46,707 bases of DNA from the NCBI GenBank assembly GCA_000998275.1, contig LCDA01000002.1, forward strand, positions 1 to 46,707, read 5' to 3'. The DNA is from Candidatus Collierbacteria bacterium GW2011_GWA2_42_17. GTDB taxonomy: Bacteria > Patescibacteriota > Microgenomatia > UBA1400 > MFAQ01. Positions 28,512 through 36,045 of this stretch are shown here, piece after piece. Every line of letters starts with the position of its first letter. The first letter of the stretch is position 1. The position numbers and the translations under genes are program-made. The notes beneath the pieces were generated by a model. It was not told where the DNA came from. It made no database searches and saw nothing but the letters and a program-made list of their open reading frames with translations.

Positions 28512-29459
28512 CTACTTCAAATATTTATCGTGAATCTGTTTCAGTTGAGGGTTAGTTACATGAGTGTATATCTGAGTCGTAGCCACATTTTTATGACCTA
28601 ACATTTCTTGAACGCTTCGCAAATCCGCACCCTGTTGAAGTAAGGTAGTGGCAAATGAGTGTCGTAAAATATGAGGGCTTACTTTGATAGGCAAGCCAGC
28701 CATTCGTCGATATTTCTCTACAATTCGCTGAACCCCTCTAATCGACAATCTAGCTCTTTCACCACCCATTCCCGGATCCCACTCACCATTTTTCGGAATT
28801 CTAATCCAAAGTGCTCTGTATGGATCCGTTCTTGTTGAAAGGTATTTATCCAGCCATCCCGCACATCGATCTGTCAAAAACACCACTCGAGCCCGTCTTC
28901 CTTTTCCGATTATTCCAAATTCTCTCTGTTTCAAATCAATCTTATCAATATCCAACTTGGCGAGTTCGGACACACGTAACCCTGTACTAAATAGTACTTC
29001 CAGTATCGCCCTATCTCGCAACCCGGCCATGGTTGAGGTGTCCGGAGACGTCAGCAACCGCTCCACCTGATCTCTGTCTAAAAATTTAATTTGATGCTCT
29101 TCACCTTTGGGTAAATCCACTTTCTCCGGAGACAAGGTCTTGATACCTTTTTTTGCGCAATATTTTAGAAAAGCACGTAAGGCGATCACGTAATAAGCCT
29201 GAGTAGTAGGGGATAACCGTTTTCCATGAATATCCTCGAAACGGGCTAAATACAATCTATATCTACGTACCATCTCGCTCGTCAATTTCTCAATGTATTC
29301 TTGAGCATAATGTTTTTCAAACCAATCGCGAAACATCTTAAGATAGTGGGAGTAGTTACGGATGGTGAACTTACTATAGTTCTTTTCCACTTCGATATAG
29401 CTCAGATACCTTCTGATATGAACTCTCAAAGTAAGATCCGGAGCCTGTTTCTTAGCCAT
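28512..29459 (-). CDS. xerD: Tyrosine recombinase, XerC/XerD-like
   Basis: 315 aa. An N-terminal SAM-like DNA-binding domain (to about residue 105) is followed by the catalytic domain. The full catalytic set is present: Arg162 (LRVSEL), Lys186 (GKGRRA), His263 and Arg266 (HILRHSFAT), His289 (LGHKN) and nucleophile Tyr298. The size and lack of mobile-element neighbours favour a chromosome-dimer-resolving Xer protein. XerC versus XerD cannot be told apart here. It lies next to the long AT-rich intergenic region. Confidence 0.9.
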   Translation of the reverse strand: MAKKQAPDLTLRVHIRRYLSYIEVEKNYSKFTIRNYSHYLKMFRDWFEKHYAQEYIEKLTSEMVRRYRLYLARFEDIHGKRLSPTTQAYYVIALRAFLKYCAKKGIKTLSPEKVDLPKGEEHQIKFLDRDQVERLLTSPDTSTMAGLRDRAILEVLFSTGLRVSELAKLDIDKIDLKQREFGIIGKGRRARVVFLTDRCAGWLDKYLSTRTDPYRALWIRIPKNGEWDPGMGGERARLSIRGVQRIVEKYRRMAGLPIKVSPHILRHSFATTLLQQGADLRSVQEMLGHKNVATTQIYTHVTNPQLKQIHDKYLK

Positions 29460-29467
29460 CTTCTTTC

Positions 29468-29476
29468 ATCATATCA
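29468..29476 (-). promoter_or_regulatory. Extended -10 promoter of the Xer recombinase gene
   Basis: On the minus strand: TGA plus TATGAT, 8 nt before the ATG. The predicted leader is only 1-2 nt. A 12-mer repeated at 30952-30963 occupies the promoter spacer (29479-29490). Confidence 0.45.
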
Positions 29477-29504
29477 AATTATTGTGCGACATAAACTTCA
29501 ATAC

Positions 29505-29532
29505 TTGATTTCTATAAAAAAATGAATACAAT
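29505..29532 (+). promoter_or_regulatory. Sigma70-type promoter of the M50 protease gene
   Basis: TTGATT (29505-29510), 16 bp spacer, TACAAT (29527-29532). Predicted leader about 37 nt, ending in AGAGGAGGAG just before the ATG. Confidence 0.55.
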
Positions 29533-29575
29533 ATAGGGCAATCGCACCTTAACACCACGCTTCAGAGGAGGAGTC

Positions 29576-30214
29576 ATGGTCTTTCAATTTCTACTATTGG
29601 GTATTCCTGTTTCTGTACACTGGACTACCATTTTTCTGTTTCTTATAATCTTTTGCGACTCTTTTTTATATCTAAGAATGAACCTAAAGGGGAAGAGTAC
29701 CAGAGGATACATTATCGCCGGCATCTTTTCCGTGGTTTTGATTATTCTATCTGTTCTAGTTCACGAAACCGGACACGCTGTTGTAGCTGGAAGTTACGGA
29801 TTTAAAATGACAAGTGCTGGAATTAATGGGGCTTTTGCCTATGTTTCGAACGGATTCAGCATGAACACCATCGAACCATACAAAGAGTTTTTGATAGCTC
29901 TGGCCGGACCAGCCTCAAACTTTTTGCTCGCCTTGCTTGGTGTTCCATTTATATATTTACTCGGACGCTCTCTACCCGAGAGTACTATCCGGTACTTTAC
30001 GATTGTGAACATCAGACTGGGAAGAATAAACCTTTGGCCGGTAGCTTTACTTGATGGCGGTCGGATTCTAAACTCTATTATTCGTTACACCGCCGGTACT
30101 GCCAATTGGACAAGCTACATTCCCTACCTAGTCTCGGTAATCTTTATCATATACATATTCAGCAAGAAAAGGGGGCATTTCGAACTCGAACATCTCATCG
30201 AAAAAATACCCTAA
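29576..30214 (+). CDS. Site-2-type membrane metalloprotease (peptidase M50)
   Basis: 212 aa with about six hydrophobic segments. The zinc motif HExxH is HETGH (63-67) inside the second helix cluster, and the third-ligand region is NLWPVALLDGGRI near residue 160. ALAGPASNF lies between, as in the S2P family. It lacks a PDZ domain. Such proteases cut within membranes, often to release regulators. It is monocistronic with its own promoter, a strong SD and a terminator, unlike most nearby genes. Confidence 0.88.
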   Translation: MVFQFLLLGIPVSVHWTTIFLFLIIFCDSFLYLRMNLKGKSTRGYIIAGIFSVVLIILSVLVHETGHAVVAGSYGFKMTSAGINGAFAYVSNGFSMNTIEPYKEFLIALAGPASNFLLALLGVPFIYLLGRSLPESTIRYFTIVNIRLGRINLWPVALLDGGRILNSIIRYTAGTANWTSYIPYLVSVIFIIYIFSKKRGHFELEHLIEKIP

Positions 30215-30232
30215 ACAAGCACGCATCTTCTT

Positions 30233-30257
30233 ACACCCTGGAAACAGGGTGTTTTTA
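30233..30257 (+). terminator. Intrinsic terminator of the M50 gene
   Basis: 8 bp stem ACACCCTG/CAGGGTGT closed by a GAAA tetraloop, then TTTTT. It lies 18 bp after the stop codon. Confidence 0.9.
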
Positions 30258-30276
30258 TTTATCAATACCTTTGTAT

Positions 30277-30303
30277 GTAATGGGTGTGTAATGGGTGTGT
30301 AAT
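30277..30303 (+). repeat. Tandem repeat, 11 bp unit, 2.5 copies
   Basis: Unit GTAATGGGTGT occurs twice head to tail, followed by GTAAT. It lies between the M50 terminator and the next hairpin. Confidence 0.8.
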
Positions 30304-30320
30304 AGAATAGTCAATCTCAG

Positions 30321-30346
30321 TCCCCGCAAAATAGCGGGGATTTTTA
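30321..30346 (+). terminator. Second intrinsic terminator, 64 bp after the first
   Basis: Stem TCCCCGC/GCGGGGA, 6 nt loop, then TTTTTATT. It could be a backup for the M50 gene, or end a short transcript that starts between the two terminators. Confidence 0.8.
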
Positions 30347-30448
30347 TTATTTCGAAATAAAAAAGTAAAAATATTTTCACACCGTGGAAAATAGGGGATA
30401 AGAAGTAGGGGAGACTTAAAACAATTTTTCAATAACATCATCAAAAAG

Positions 30449-30457
30449 TTATCCACA
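30449..30457 (+). promoter_or_regulatory. DnaA box
   Basis: Perfect TTATCCACA at the left edge of the most AT-rich block. Confidence 0.5.
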
Positions 30458-30694
30458 ATCAAAAATAAAAATTAGTTGCGGTAAAACAAAACTTTAACAA
30501 AAAAATATTATTTAATAAAAAAATTTACGGAAAAATAAGTAATTAATAATCAATGACATAAAACAATATTTATTCATAAAAATGAATTCAAATTTAATTA
30601 ATTAAAGTCTACATATCAAAAATTTAAGTTCAAATTTACCATTACTTCGTTACACTAAAGAACAAATTAAAACAACAGAAATCGTTAAAAATGC

Positions 30695-30890
30695 CGGTCC
30701 GTACAATGCCCCTAAAACGGCTTCTGGAACTTTTTGTGGGTACTTTATCATGGGCCATTAGCCTTGTATTTTCGGGTTTATATATGGATAAGCTCAAAAT
30801 GAGGCTAATAGGCACAAACCCCAAAAGAATGACCAGAAAAGTACCATAGGGGAGCCCGAACCGAAAACTCTTCGGGATTATGTACAAAAC
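30695..30890 (+). ncRNA. Candidate structured RNA, unknown family
   Basis: This stretch is clearly more GC-rich than its surroundings and contains nested, co-linear helices. They are GTACA 30701-30705 with 30881-30885; CCCCTA 30709-30714 with 30847-30852; GGTACTTT 30739-30746 with 30838-30845; GCC+ATTAGCCT 30754-30764 with 30802-30813 (one bulged A); ATTTT 30768-30772 with 30796-30800; and GGGTTTA 30774-30780 with 30789-30795. A side hairpin CCCGAA/TTCGGG lies at 30855-30876. Two G-U pairs in the apical helix pair only in the plus-sense RNA. A weak promoter (TTCAAA-16-TACACT, 30629-30656) precedes it. The overall shape recalls 6S RNA, but I recognise no family motif. Confidence 0.35.
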
Positions 30891-30936
30891 TTGATGATGG
30901 GTGAATATATATCATCCGGTGCACAACTATCTGAGT

Positions 30937-30966
30937 TACGTCGCAAAAGTGTTATTGTGCGACGTA
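30937..30966. repeat. Inverted repeat (hairpin) with 9 bp perfect arms
   Basis: TACGTCGCA (30937-30945) and TGCGACGTA (30958-30966), 12 nt loop. There is no T-tract, so it is not a terminator. The right arm is part of a 12-mer also found in the Xer gene promoter. Confidence 0.6.
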
Positions 30967-31181
30967 TCATAAATCATTCTTCTCTACCACTACTAAAAAC
31001 AAAAACAGGGAAGTGCAGAAGAATAACATTATCCTATCTCCCAATCAATGCCACAAGATTCATCAACAATAAATGTTTAATTATTATTAATTAATGATTT
31101 CGTCGAACCCTCTTTCCAGACAGACCTGTCGTGTTTTCTTCATTCTTTTGCCAACTGTATCAAACCCACTCACCTAGCAAG

Positions 31182-31190
31182 TTATCCACA
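31182..31190 (+). promoter_or_regulatory. DnaA box
   Basis: Second perfect TTATCCACA in the same orientation, 12 bp before a cluster of short repeats. Confidence 0.5.
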
Positions 31191-31201
31191 TGACTGCCAA
31201 A

Positions 31202-31267
31202 TTTCGTGAAAACTTCCCTATTTTGTGAAAACTATTATAGGCTGATAGTTATAGGATATATTATAGG
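31202..31267 (+). repeat. Iteron-like short repeat cluster
   Basis: The 13-mer TTTYGTGAAAACT occurs at 31202-31214 and 31221-31233. The heptamer TTATAGG follows at 31235, 31249 and 31261. AACTAT/ATAGTT (31230-31250) is an inverted repeat within it. Spacing is regular enough to suggest protein-binding sites. Confidence 0.5.
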
Positions 31268-31350
31268 GCTTTATGTTCCTCTCCCTCTCCCCTTTTTCCA
31301 TGGCAACGAAATATTTTTTACAACACCAGTATATAAAGAATAATATTTAT

Positions 31351-32175
31351 CTACCCCACCCAGGACGTCGTCAGAAATCCTACTACAATAATGATTAATA
31401 CTGTCACTCCATACTCCAGCAGGCTTTCTAGATATACCCTATTAGACAGTCGTTGTTCCAGGATGCCAAATAAAGCGTAAAGCCCAGAGGTTAATATCAA
31501 GCCGCCCATAAATGGTTTAATCGGCCAAAAAGAAAGCACTCCGGACAGAATGGCAATTACAAAACTAGACGATACTGCATATCTCCAAACTTGAGGACCA
31601 AAATCGTTCTTTAGATCAACACTCCACAGACTCGGATAAGCCAACACAAAAGACACCACAAACGATATCGGAACCACCCACCAAAAAGCAAGTTTCAAAC
31701 TCAAAGCAACGGTAAAGAAAAATAAAGAGGTTACCAGGGTCAAAATAAAGTTAACCGAACGAGCGGCACGGAATAACTGGATTGTCCTAATTGAAGCCAC
31801 TGAAAAAATATTTTCAATCAACAATATGCTGTACAAACCCAACCCTACCAACAAAAAATATACGACTTTGAAAATTCCCGCCAAAAGCTGTGACGTTTCA
31901 ATAGATAAGGTTCGTCCAAACATACCGGGAAATGCAGTTGGTAAAAAATTTGAGAATAATCCGCTTCCCAAAGTAAACATCATTGGTAAAACAATCAAGG
32001 TAATCCACTCAATACCCTTCAGGTCGTCAAACAAGACCCAAACGGACAAGATGTATGAAACCGCCGCCACAGCCAGAACCAAGCCAAATCTATAGTCTAC
32101 TTGAGCCAAACTGGTTAACCATAAAAAAAACGCAATCAATGTACTAATCAAAATAAATTTTGTTCTTTTAGACAT
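31351..32175 (-). CDS. Polytopic membrane protein, function unknown
   Basis: 274 aa with about seven to eight hydrophobic segments (for example ILISTLIAFFLWLTSLA, LVLAVAAVSYILSVWVLF, GVTVLIIIVVGFL). No catalytic or ligand motif stands out. The start lies 2 bp after the yebC stop, so it is probably cotranscribed with yebC. I do not recognise the family; it could be a lineage-specific membrane protein. Confidence 0.75.
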   Translation of the reverse strand: MSKRTKFILISTLIAFFLWLTSLAQVDYRFGLVLAVAAVSYILSVWVLFDDLKGIEWITLIVLPMMFTLGSGLFSNFLPTAFPGMFGRTLSIETSQLLAGIFKVVYFLLVGLGLYSILLIENIFSVASIRTIQLFRAARSVNFILTLVTSLFFFTVALSLKLAFWWVVPISFVVSFVLAYPSLWSVDLKNDFGPQVWRYAVSSSFVIAILSGVLSFWPIKPFMGGLILTSGLYALFGILEQRLSNRVYLESLLEYGVTVLIIIVVGFLTTSWVG

Positions 32176-32177
32176 AG

Positions 32178-32702
32178 TTACTCAAGATTTGACCAAATAT
32201 CAACCACATCATCAAGGTCTTCCAAAGCCTCTAGCAGCTCTTCCACTCTAATTTTAGACTCTTCATCGAGTTTAATCATCGGTATCGGCGAAAGAGACCT
32301 CATATACGAGACGGATCCCGGTCCTCCCATTTTTGCTTCGTGCTTATTCAAAACAGAGTTTATTTCCGCTGCCGTTCTATTTCGATTATCAGACACAGCC
32401 GTGATCAAAATTCCCACACCTTCACGACTATATGCCTCGTAGACTACCTCTTCGGAAATATTTTCCCCACCAACACCCAAACCTTTTTCAATTGCCCGCT
32501 TAATATTTTCCATCGGCATATTAACTGCTCTAGCTTCGTCAACACAGGCTCTCAAAAAAGGATTGCCGTTAATATCACCAGAACCACCCTTTTTGACGGC
32601 TATGTGAATCTTTTTTGCGATTTTTGTAAAAACAGCACCGCGTTTATTATCTTCAATCGCCTTTTGATGTTTTATGGTGGACCACTTGGAATGACCGGAC
32701 AT
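32178..32702 (-). CDS. yebC: YebC/PmpR-family protein, compact form
   Basis: 174 aa, against about 240-250 in most bacteria. The N-terminal part is canonical: MSGHSKWSTIKHQKAIEDNKR, then NMPMENIKRAIEKG, EEVVYEAYSREGVGI, NRNRTAAEINSVLNKH and GSVSYM. After that about 70 residues of the usual central domain are missing, and the protein resumes with the C-terminal LLEALEDLDDVVDIWSNL. Family members act as transcription regulators or as translation factors relieving stalls. The start is fixed by TGG-TAGAAT ending 6 nt upstream. Confidence 0.88.
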   Translation of the reverse strand: MSGHSKWSTIKHQKAIEDNKRGAVFTKIAKKIHIAVKKGGSGDINGNPFLRACVDEARAVNMPMENIKRAIEKGLGVGGENISEEVVYEAYSREGVGILITAVSDNRNRTAAEINSVLNKHEAKMGGPGSVSYMRSLSPIPMIKLDEESKIRVEELLEALEDLDDVVDIWSNLE

Positions 32703-32708
32703 GTCTCA

Positions 32709-32717
32709 ATTCTACCA
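32709..32717 (-). promoter_or_regulatory. Extended -10 promoter, leaderless yebC
   Basis: On the minus strand TGG plus TAGAAT (32714-32709), then 6 nt to the ATG. It lies back to back with the promoter of the TPR gene. Confidence 0.6.
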
Positions 32718-32730
32718 AACAATCTGCAGC

Positions 32731-32759
32731 TTGACATTAGACATATTTATCTTTAATAT
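32731..32759 (+). promoter_or_regulatory. Sigma70-type promoter of the TPR-protein gene
   Basis: Perfect TTGACA (32731-32736), 17 bp spacer, TAATAT (32754-32759). The ATG at 32758 would lie within the -10, so the ATG at 32770 is the likely start. Confidence 0.6.
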
Positions 32760-32769
32760 GGCTTCCAGC

Positions 32770-33477
32770 ATGAACAATGACTCTACGCACGATTTAACAC
32801 AGGAAGCAATAAAAGCCGCAGTCAGCAAAAACTGGAACGAAGCTATCAGCCTGAACACCAAAATTTTAGAAACCTATCCCGATGATATCTCAACTCTAAA
32901 TCGCCTTGGTATCTCCTACTCCATGATTGGCAAAAACAAAAAGGCAGAAGAAAACTTTAATAAAGTTCTCAAAATCGACATCCACAACCCCATCGCTAAA
33001 AATAATTTAGTCCGCTTAAAAGCCAACAAAACTACCGGTCTTTTAAACCCCTTCACTCAAACCGTTAGTTTCATTGAAGAGCCGGGTAAATCCAAGGTTG
33101 TTCCCCTTGTCAACCAAGCTGAACCAAAGATTTTTTCCGCTCTTAATATTGGTGAGCCCGTTGAGCTGGAAAACTGCAAACATAAAGTAAAGGTGTCCGA
33201 TATGAAAAACATCTTCATTGGCTATCTTCCTGATAATATCTCCCATCGACTTCTTCAGCTTCTAAAATCCGGTTACAAATATAAAACCGTCATGAAGTCC
33301 GTCAACCCCAAAACTCCTCAGGTGTTCATTCAGGAAATGCACGCCGCCAAACGCCTTAAGGGTGTTCCTTCTTTTCCTCTTGACGACAATGAAATTCTTC
33401 CCTCACTCTCCGCCGGAGAATCAAGTGAACTTCCTCCTCTGGAAATCTACGATCCTCTTATGGGTGAAGAAAGTTAA
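32770..33477 (+). CDS. TPR-repeat protein, function unknown
   Basis: 235 aa from ATG 32770. Residues ~10-80 hold about two tetratricopeptide repeats (AVSKNWNEAISLNTKILETYP and GISYSMIGKNKKAEENFNKV). The C-terminal two-thirds has an unrecognised domain with VELENCKHKVKVSDMKNIFIGYLP and a short acidic/Pro tail. The frame extends upstream to 32701 but the promoter excludes that. TPR units bind partner proteins; the partner is unknown. It diverges from yebC. Confidence 0.8.
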   Translation: MNNDSTHDLTQEAIKAAVSKNWNEAISLNTKILETYPDDISTLNRLGISYSMIGKNKKAEENFNKVLKIDIHNPIAKNNLVRLKANKTTGLLNPFTQTVSFIEEPGKSKVVPLVNQAEPKIFSALNIGEPVELENCKHKVKVSDMKNIFIGYLPDNISHRLLQLLKSGYKYKTVMKSVNPKTPQVFIQEMHAAKRLKGVPSFPLDDNEILPSLSAGESSELPPLEIYDPLMGEES

Positions 33478-33479
33478 AT

Positions 33480-34367
33480 TTATTTTATCCAAATCCTCAT
33501 TTTTTCGTCTTTATCTACAACAAACTCTGGTTGAGCAATTTTTGTACAGCCGACTTGTTCCCTCAATACTTTTTCGGTCATCTCGTATCTCCTGTCCGTA
33601 CTATATACACAACCCCTTCCTTCAACACTTTCCTCCGCATCAGCCTTCAACTCAATTACATGCATTCCGGCTGACTCTAATTGATTAGCCAAAATACTCC
33701 CCAACCCGGGAATTCCTGATACATTATTGATTGATACATCAGCGTTTTCATCAAGTATAGGTTCGATTACAAACTTATTTTTTGTCCACAAACTCATCGT
33801 TTGATTGAACTCTTTAAACTCTTTCCCGTCAGGATCCGTTACACTATCAAACACTGACCCTGGCACTGTCATTTCCAATACTTTTTTTGACTTTACCGCA
33901 TCAGCCATAAACTGCCTGATAAGTACTCTGTCACGAATACTTAAATCAGTTTTTAAACCTACCGAAAACATTTTTCCCAATACATTCTCTATCGTCGAAA
34001 CATCATCAATTTTAATGGTTCTCGAGATTACTACTCCCATCGCTTGACCCAAAGACTTCTCCATATTTTCGTAAGGTTTTTTTTCGGAGACTCCGTAGCT
34101 CCACACCGACACTAGTGGATAATGAGCTTCGGAATTAAATACTTTTATTCGAATGTTTTTTGGCATATTTATCCAACCTACCATTCCTTCCTCGGGTCGA
34201 ACTAACAACACGCTTACACTTTCCTCTCCCACGATCACCATGTTAAGACCCATTTTTGAACTATAAACTCCCCTTCTGGTCACATCATAAACAAGCAGTC
34301 CCAAAAGCACTATCAAAAATGCGCTTCCCAGAATTAATAAGATTTTGTCTTTAATACTCGCCTTCAT
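33480..34367 (-). CDS. Membrane-anchored protein with LytR_C-like domain
   Basis: 295 aa. One membrane anchor near 8-28, then an extracytoplasmic region with LLVRPEEGMVGWINMPKNIRI, reminiscent of LytR-CpsA-Psr proteins. A stretch VSINNVSGIPGLGSILANQL, GMHVIEL follows, matching the LytR C-terminal domain pattern. The LCP catalytic core is not evident, so a transferase activity cannot be claimed. It overlaps the antiporter gene by 17 bp and is cotranscribed with it. Confidence 0.65.
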   Translation of the reverse strand: MKASIKDKILLILGSAFLIVLLGLLVYDVTRRGVYSSKMGLNMVIVGEESVSVLLVRPEEGMVGWINMPKNIRIKVFNSEAHYPLVSVWSYGVSEKKPYENMEKSLGQAMGVVISRTIKIDDVSTIENVLGKMFSVGLKTDLSIRDRVLIRQFMADAVKSKKVLEMTVPGSVFDSVTDPDGKEFKEFNQTMSLWTKNKFVIEPILDENADVSINNVSGIPGLGSILANQLESAGMHVIELKADAEESVEGRGCVYSTDRRYEMTEKVLREQVGCTKIAQPEFVVDKDEKMRIWIK

Positions 34368-36033
34368 AGGTACTCCTTAAAACACCATCCTGTTTCTTTT
34401 TATACTTAGCTAAAATATCCTTATCTATTCCATATTTCTTAATCACTTGCCCCATGTGCCAGCCGCTAACAAAATGCGGAAAGATCACATAAGCCACCCC
34501 GGCTTGATAAAGTTCCTTTGCTTGAGCCAAACTTTCCGCATCCGCAATTACCGGTACTTCAATCTTCCGATTCCTTAACTCTGAAATTAAAGATAGTGAA
34601 TCGTTTAGACTTTTTATGGTTGAGATTACCAGCTTGGCTTGTGCGATGTTTGCCAATTCCAAAACATCTGGGTCAGTCGCATCGGCAAAAATAACCATCT
34701 CCCCCTTCTTTTTTAGATCGGTTATCACCTGTGGGTTAAAATCTACCACCACAGTTTCCTCACCGATTTTCTTCAAAAATGCCAGAATACTCTTTCCGGT
34801 TCTATCTCCTCCAAAAAGAACAATATGATTCTTGTGTTCAACTTTTATTTGCTTATTTTTCCCGCTGAATTTAAACAGTAATTTCGATATTTTACTTATT
34901 TTAATACTTAGTTTTTCGGAATTACTTATTAAAATAGTCGACAGTGCCATCGAAAACAAACCGGCTAGGGTTACTGCCCTAACTAACGGTTCATTCCACA
35001 ATCCCGTAGCAAGTCCGGCTGACATAATCACCAAAGAAAACTCCGACACCTGTGTCATGTTTATACCCAACATTAATGCATTTCTGCCGCTCAGACCAAC
35101 AAGTCTCGACACCATATGGGTCACCAAAAACTTTACCAAAACGATCATCGGAACAAGCACCAACAATAACTTCCAATCCACACCCCCTAACCCAACTTGA
35201 AATCCAAGCAGTACAAAAAACATCGTTAGGAACACGTCCCGTAAAACCCTGATCTTACTAATAATTTGAAAATGCCCCCAACTTGTGGACAGTGATAACC
35301 CGGCAAGGAGTCCTCCAATCTCCGGAGACAAACCCAAAAGCTTCACCGAGCCAAAGATGACCAAAGCAAACCAAGACAGACTGAACAACACTAAATCCTC
35401 AGCCGTTTTAATCACGTATCTCATTAACTGCGAAATCAAAAAGTGACCAACAACATTCACCGCCAAAACCAACGACAAAAGTTTCGCCAATAGTGTTCCC
35501 AAACCAAAGGCATCCGTCCCTCCTCCTGCACTTGGTAAAAATACCAGTATTCCAATAGCCAGAATATCTTGAAGAAGCAAAATACCCAAAGTCAGTCTCC
35601 CCGAATAACTTTCAAGCTCCCTTTTTTCAGACAGCACCTTGACCGCGACAATGGTACTGCTAAAAGTCATCGCGATTGCAAAAAACACGGCCGCCAAGGG
35701 AGAAAAGCCTACAGCAAACAAACCAAACACCACGTAAACCGCAGTCAATAATAATGTTTGACCCACAAAGATAAACACCGCTTCTTTACCTACCTTTCGG
35801 ATCTCCGTCCAGTTCATTTCCAAACCCACCAAAAATAGCAACAAGGTCACCCCTAAAGTCCCCAAGAGTTCCAACACCTCTACGCTCGGCGAACTAATGA
35901 GTCCGGACAAACCGATAACAAATCCGGACAAAACATGACCAATAATCGAAGGTAAACCAAGATAACGAAAGACAATTCCCACCAAAACAGCGATGACAAA
36001 AACCGCAACCAACTCGACAACAAATAAATCCAT
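34351..36033 (-). CDS. Monovalent cation:proton antiporter (CPA2/Kef-type) with TrkA-N domain
   Basis: 560 aa. About 12 membrane helices form the Na/H exchanger domain (residues 1-380), with LLLQDILAIGILVFL and SPEIGGLLAGLSLS typical of CPA2 members. A cytoplasmic nucleotide-binding TrkA-N/RCK domain starts at HIVLFGGDRTGKSILAFL and contains VVDFNPQVI and FADATDPDVLELA. The probable role is K+ or Na+ efflux and pH control. TAGAAT ends 6 nt before the ATG and includes the stop codon of the upstream pseudouridine synthase gene. Confidence 0.9.
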   Translation of the reverse strand: MDLFVVELVAVFVIAVLVGIVFRYLGLPSIIGHVLSGFVIGLSGLISSPSVEVLELLGTLGVTLLLFLVGLEMNWTEIRKVGKEAVFIFVGQTLLLTAVYVVFGLFAVGFSPLAAVFFAIAMTFSSTIVAVKVLSEKRELESYSGRLTLGILLLQDILAIGILVFLPSAGGGTDAFGLGTLLAKLLSLVLAVNVVGHFLISQLMRYVIKTAEDLVLFSLSWFALVIFGSVKLLGLSPEIGGLLAGLSLSTSWGHFQIISKIRVLRDVFLTMFFVLLGFQVGLGGVDWKLLLVLVPMIVLVKFLVTHMVSRLVGLSGRNALMLGINMTQVSEFSLVIMSAGLATGLWNEPLVRAVTLAGLFSMALSTILISNSEKLSIKISKISKLLFKFSGKNKQIKVEHKNHIVLFGGDRTGKSILAFLKKIGEETVVVDFNPQVITDLKKKGEMVIFADATDPDVLELANIAQAKLVISTIKSLNDSLSLISELRNRKIEVPVIADAESLAQAKELYQAGVAYVIFPHFVSGWHMGQVIKKYGIDKDILAKYKKKQDGVLRSTYEGEY

Positions 36034-36039
36034 TACTTC

Positions 36040-36045
36040 ATTCTA
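36040..36045 (-). promoter_or_regulatory. -10 element, leaderless antiporter gene
   Basis: TAGAAT on the minus strand, 6 nt before the ATG at 36033. Its first three bases are the stop codon of the upstream rluD-like gene. Confidence 0.5.

Larger units (their letters stand above)
30215..31350. other. Long AT-rich intergenic region, candidate replication origin
   Basis: 1.1 kb without a convincing protein gene. From left to right it holds two terminators around a short tandem repeat, a DnaA box, an extremely AT-rich block (about 30460-30660), a candidate structured RNA, a 9 bp-stem hairpin, a second DnaA box, and clusters of 13-mer and heptamer repeats. DnaA boxes with an AT-rich block are the usual hallmarks of an origin. 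No dnaA or dnaN gene lies in the window, so this stays a candidate. Confidence 0.35.

Noticed and set aside
30642-30887. 81-codon minus-strand open frame with hydrophobic stretch
   Set aside because: It starts with TTG, has no SD or well-placed -10, and coincides with the nested helices of the candidate RNA. The coding signal looks incidental.
30891-31094. 67-codon plus-strand frame, basic
   Set aside because: No promoter geometry or SD, TTG start, and it runs through the 9-bp hairpin. Probably chance.
31230-31270. dif-like Xer site near TTATAGG repeats
   Set aside because: The stretch resembles part of Gram-positive dif on the minus strand, but the second half-site does not match. Evidence is too weak.
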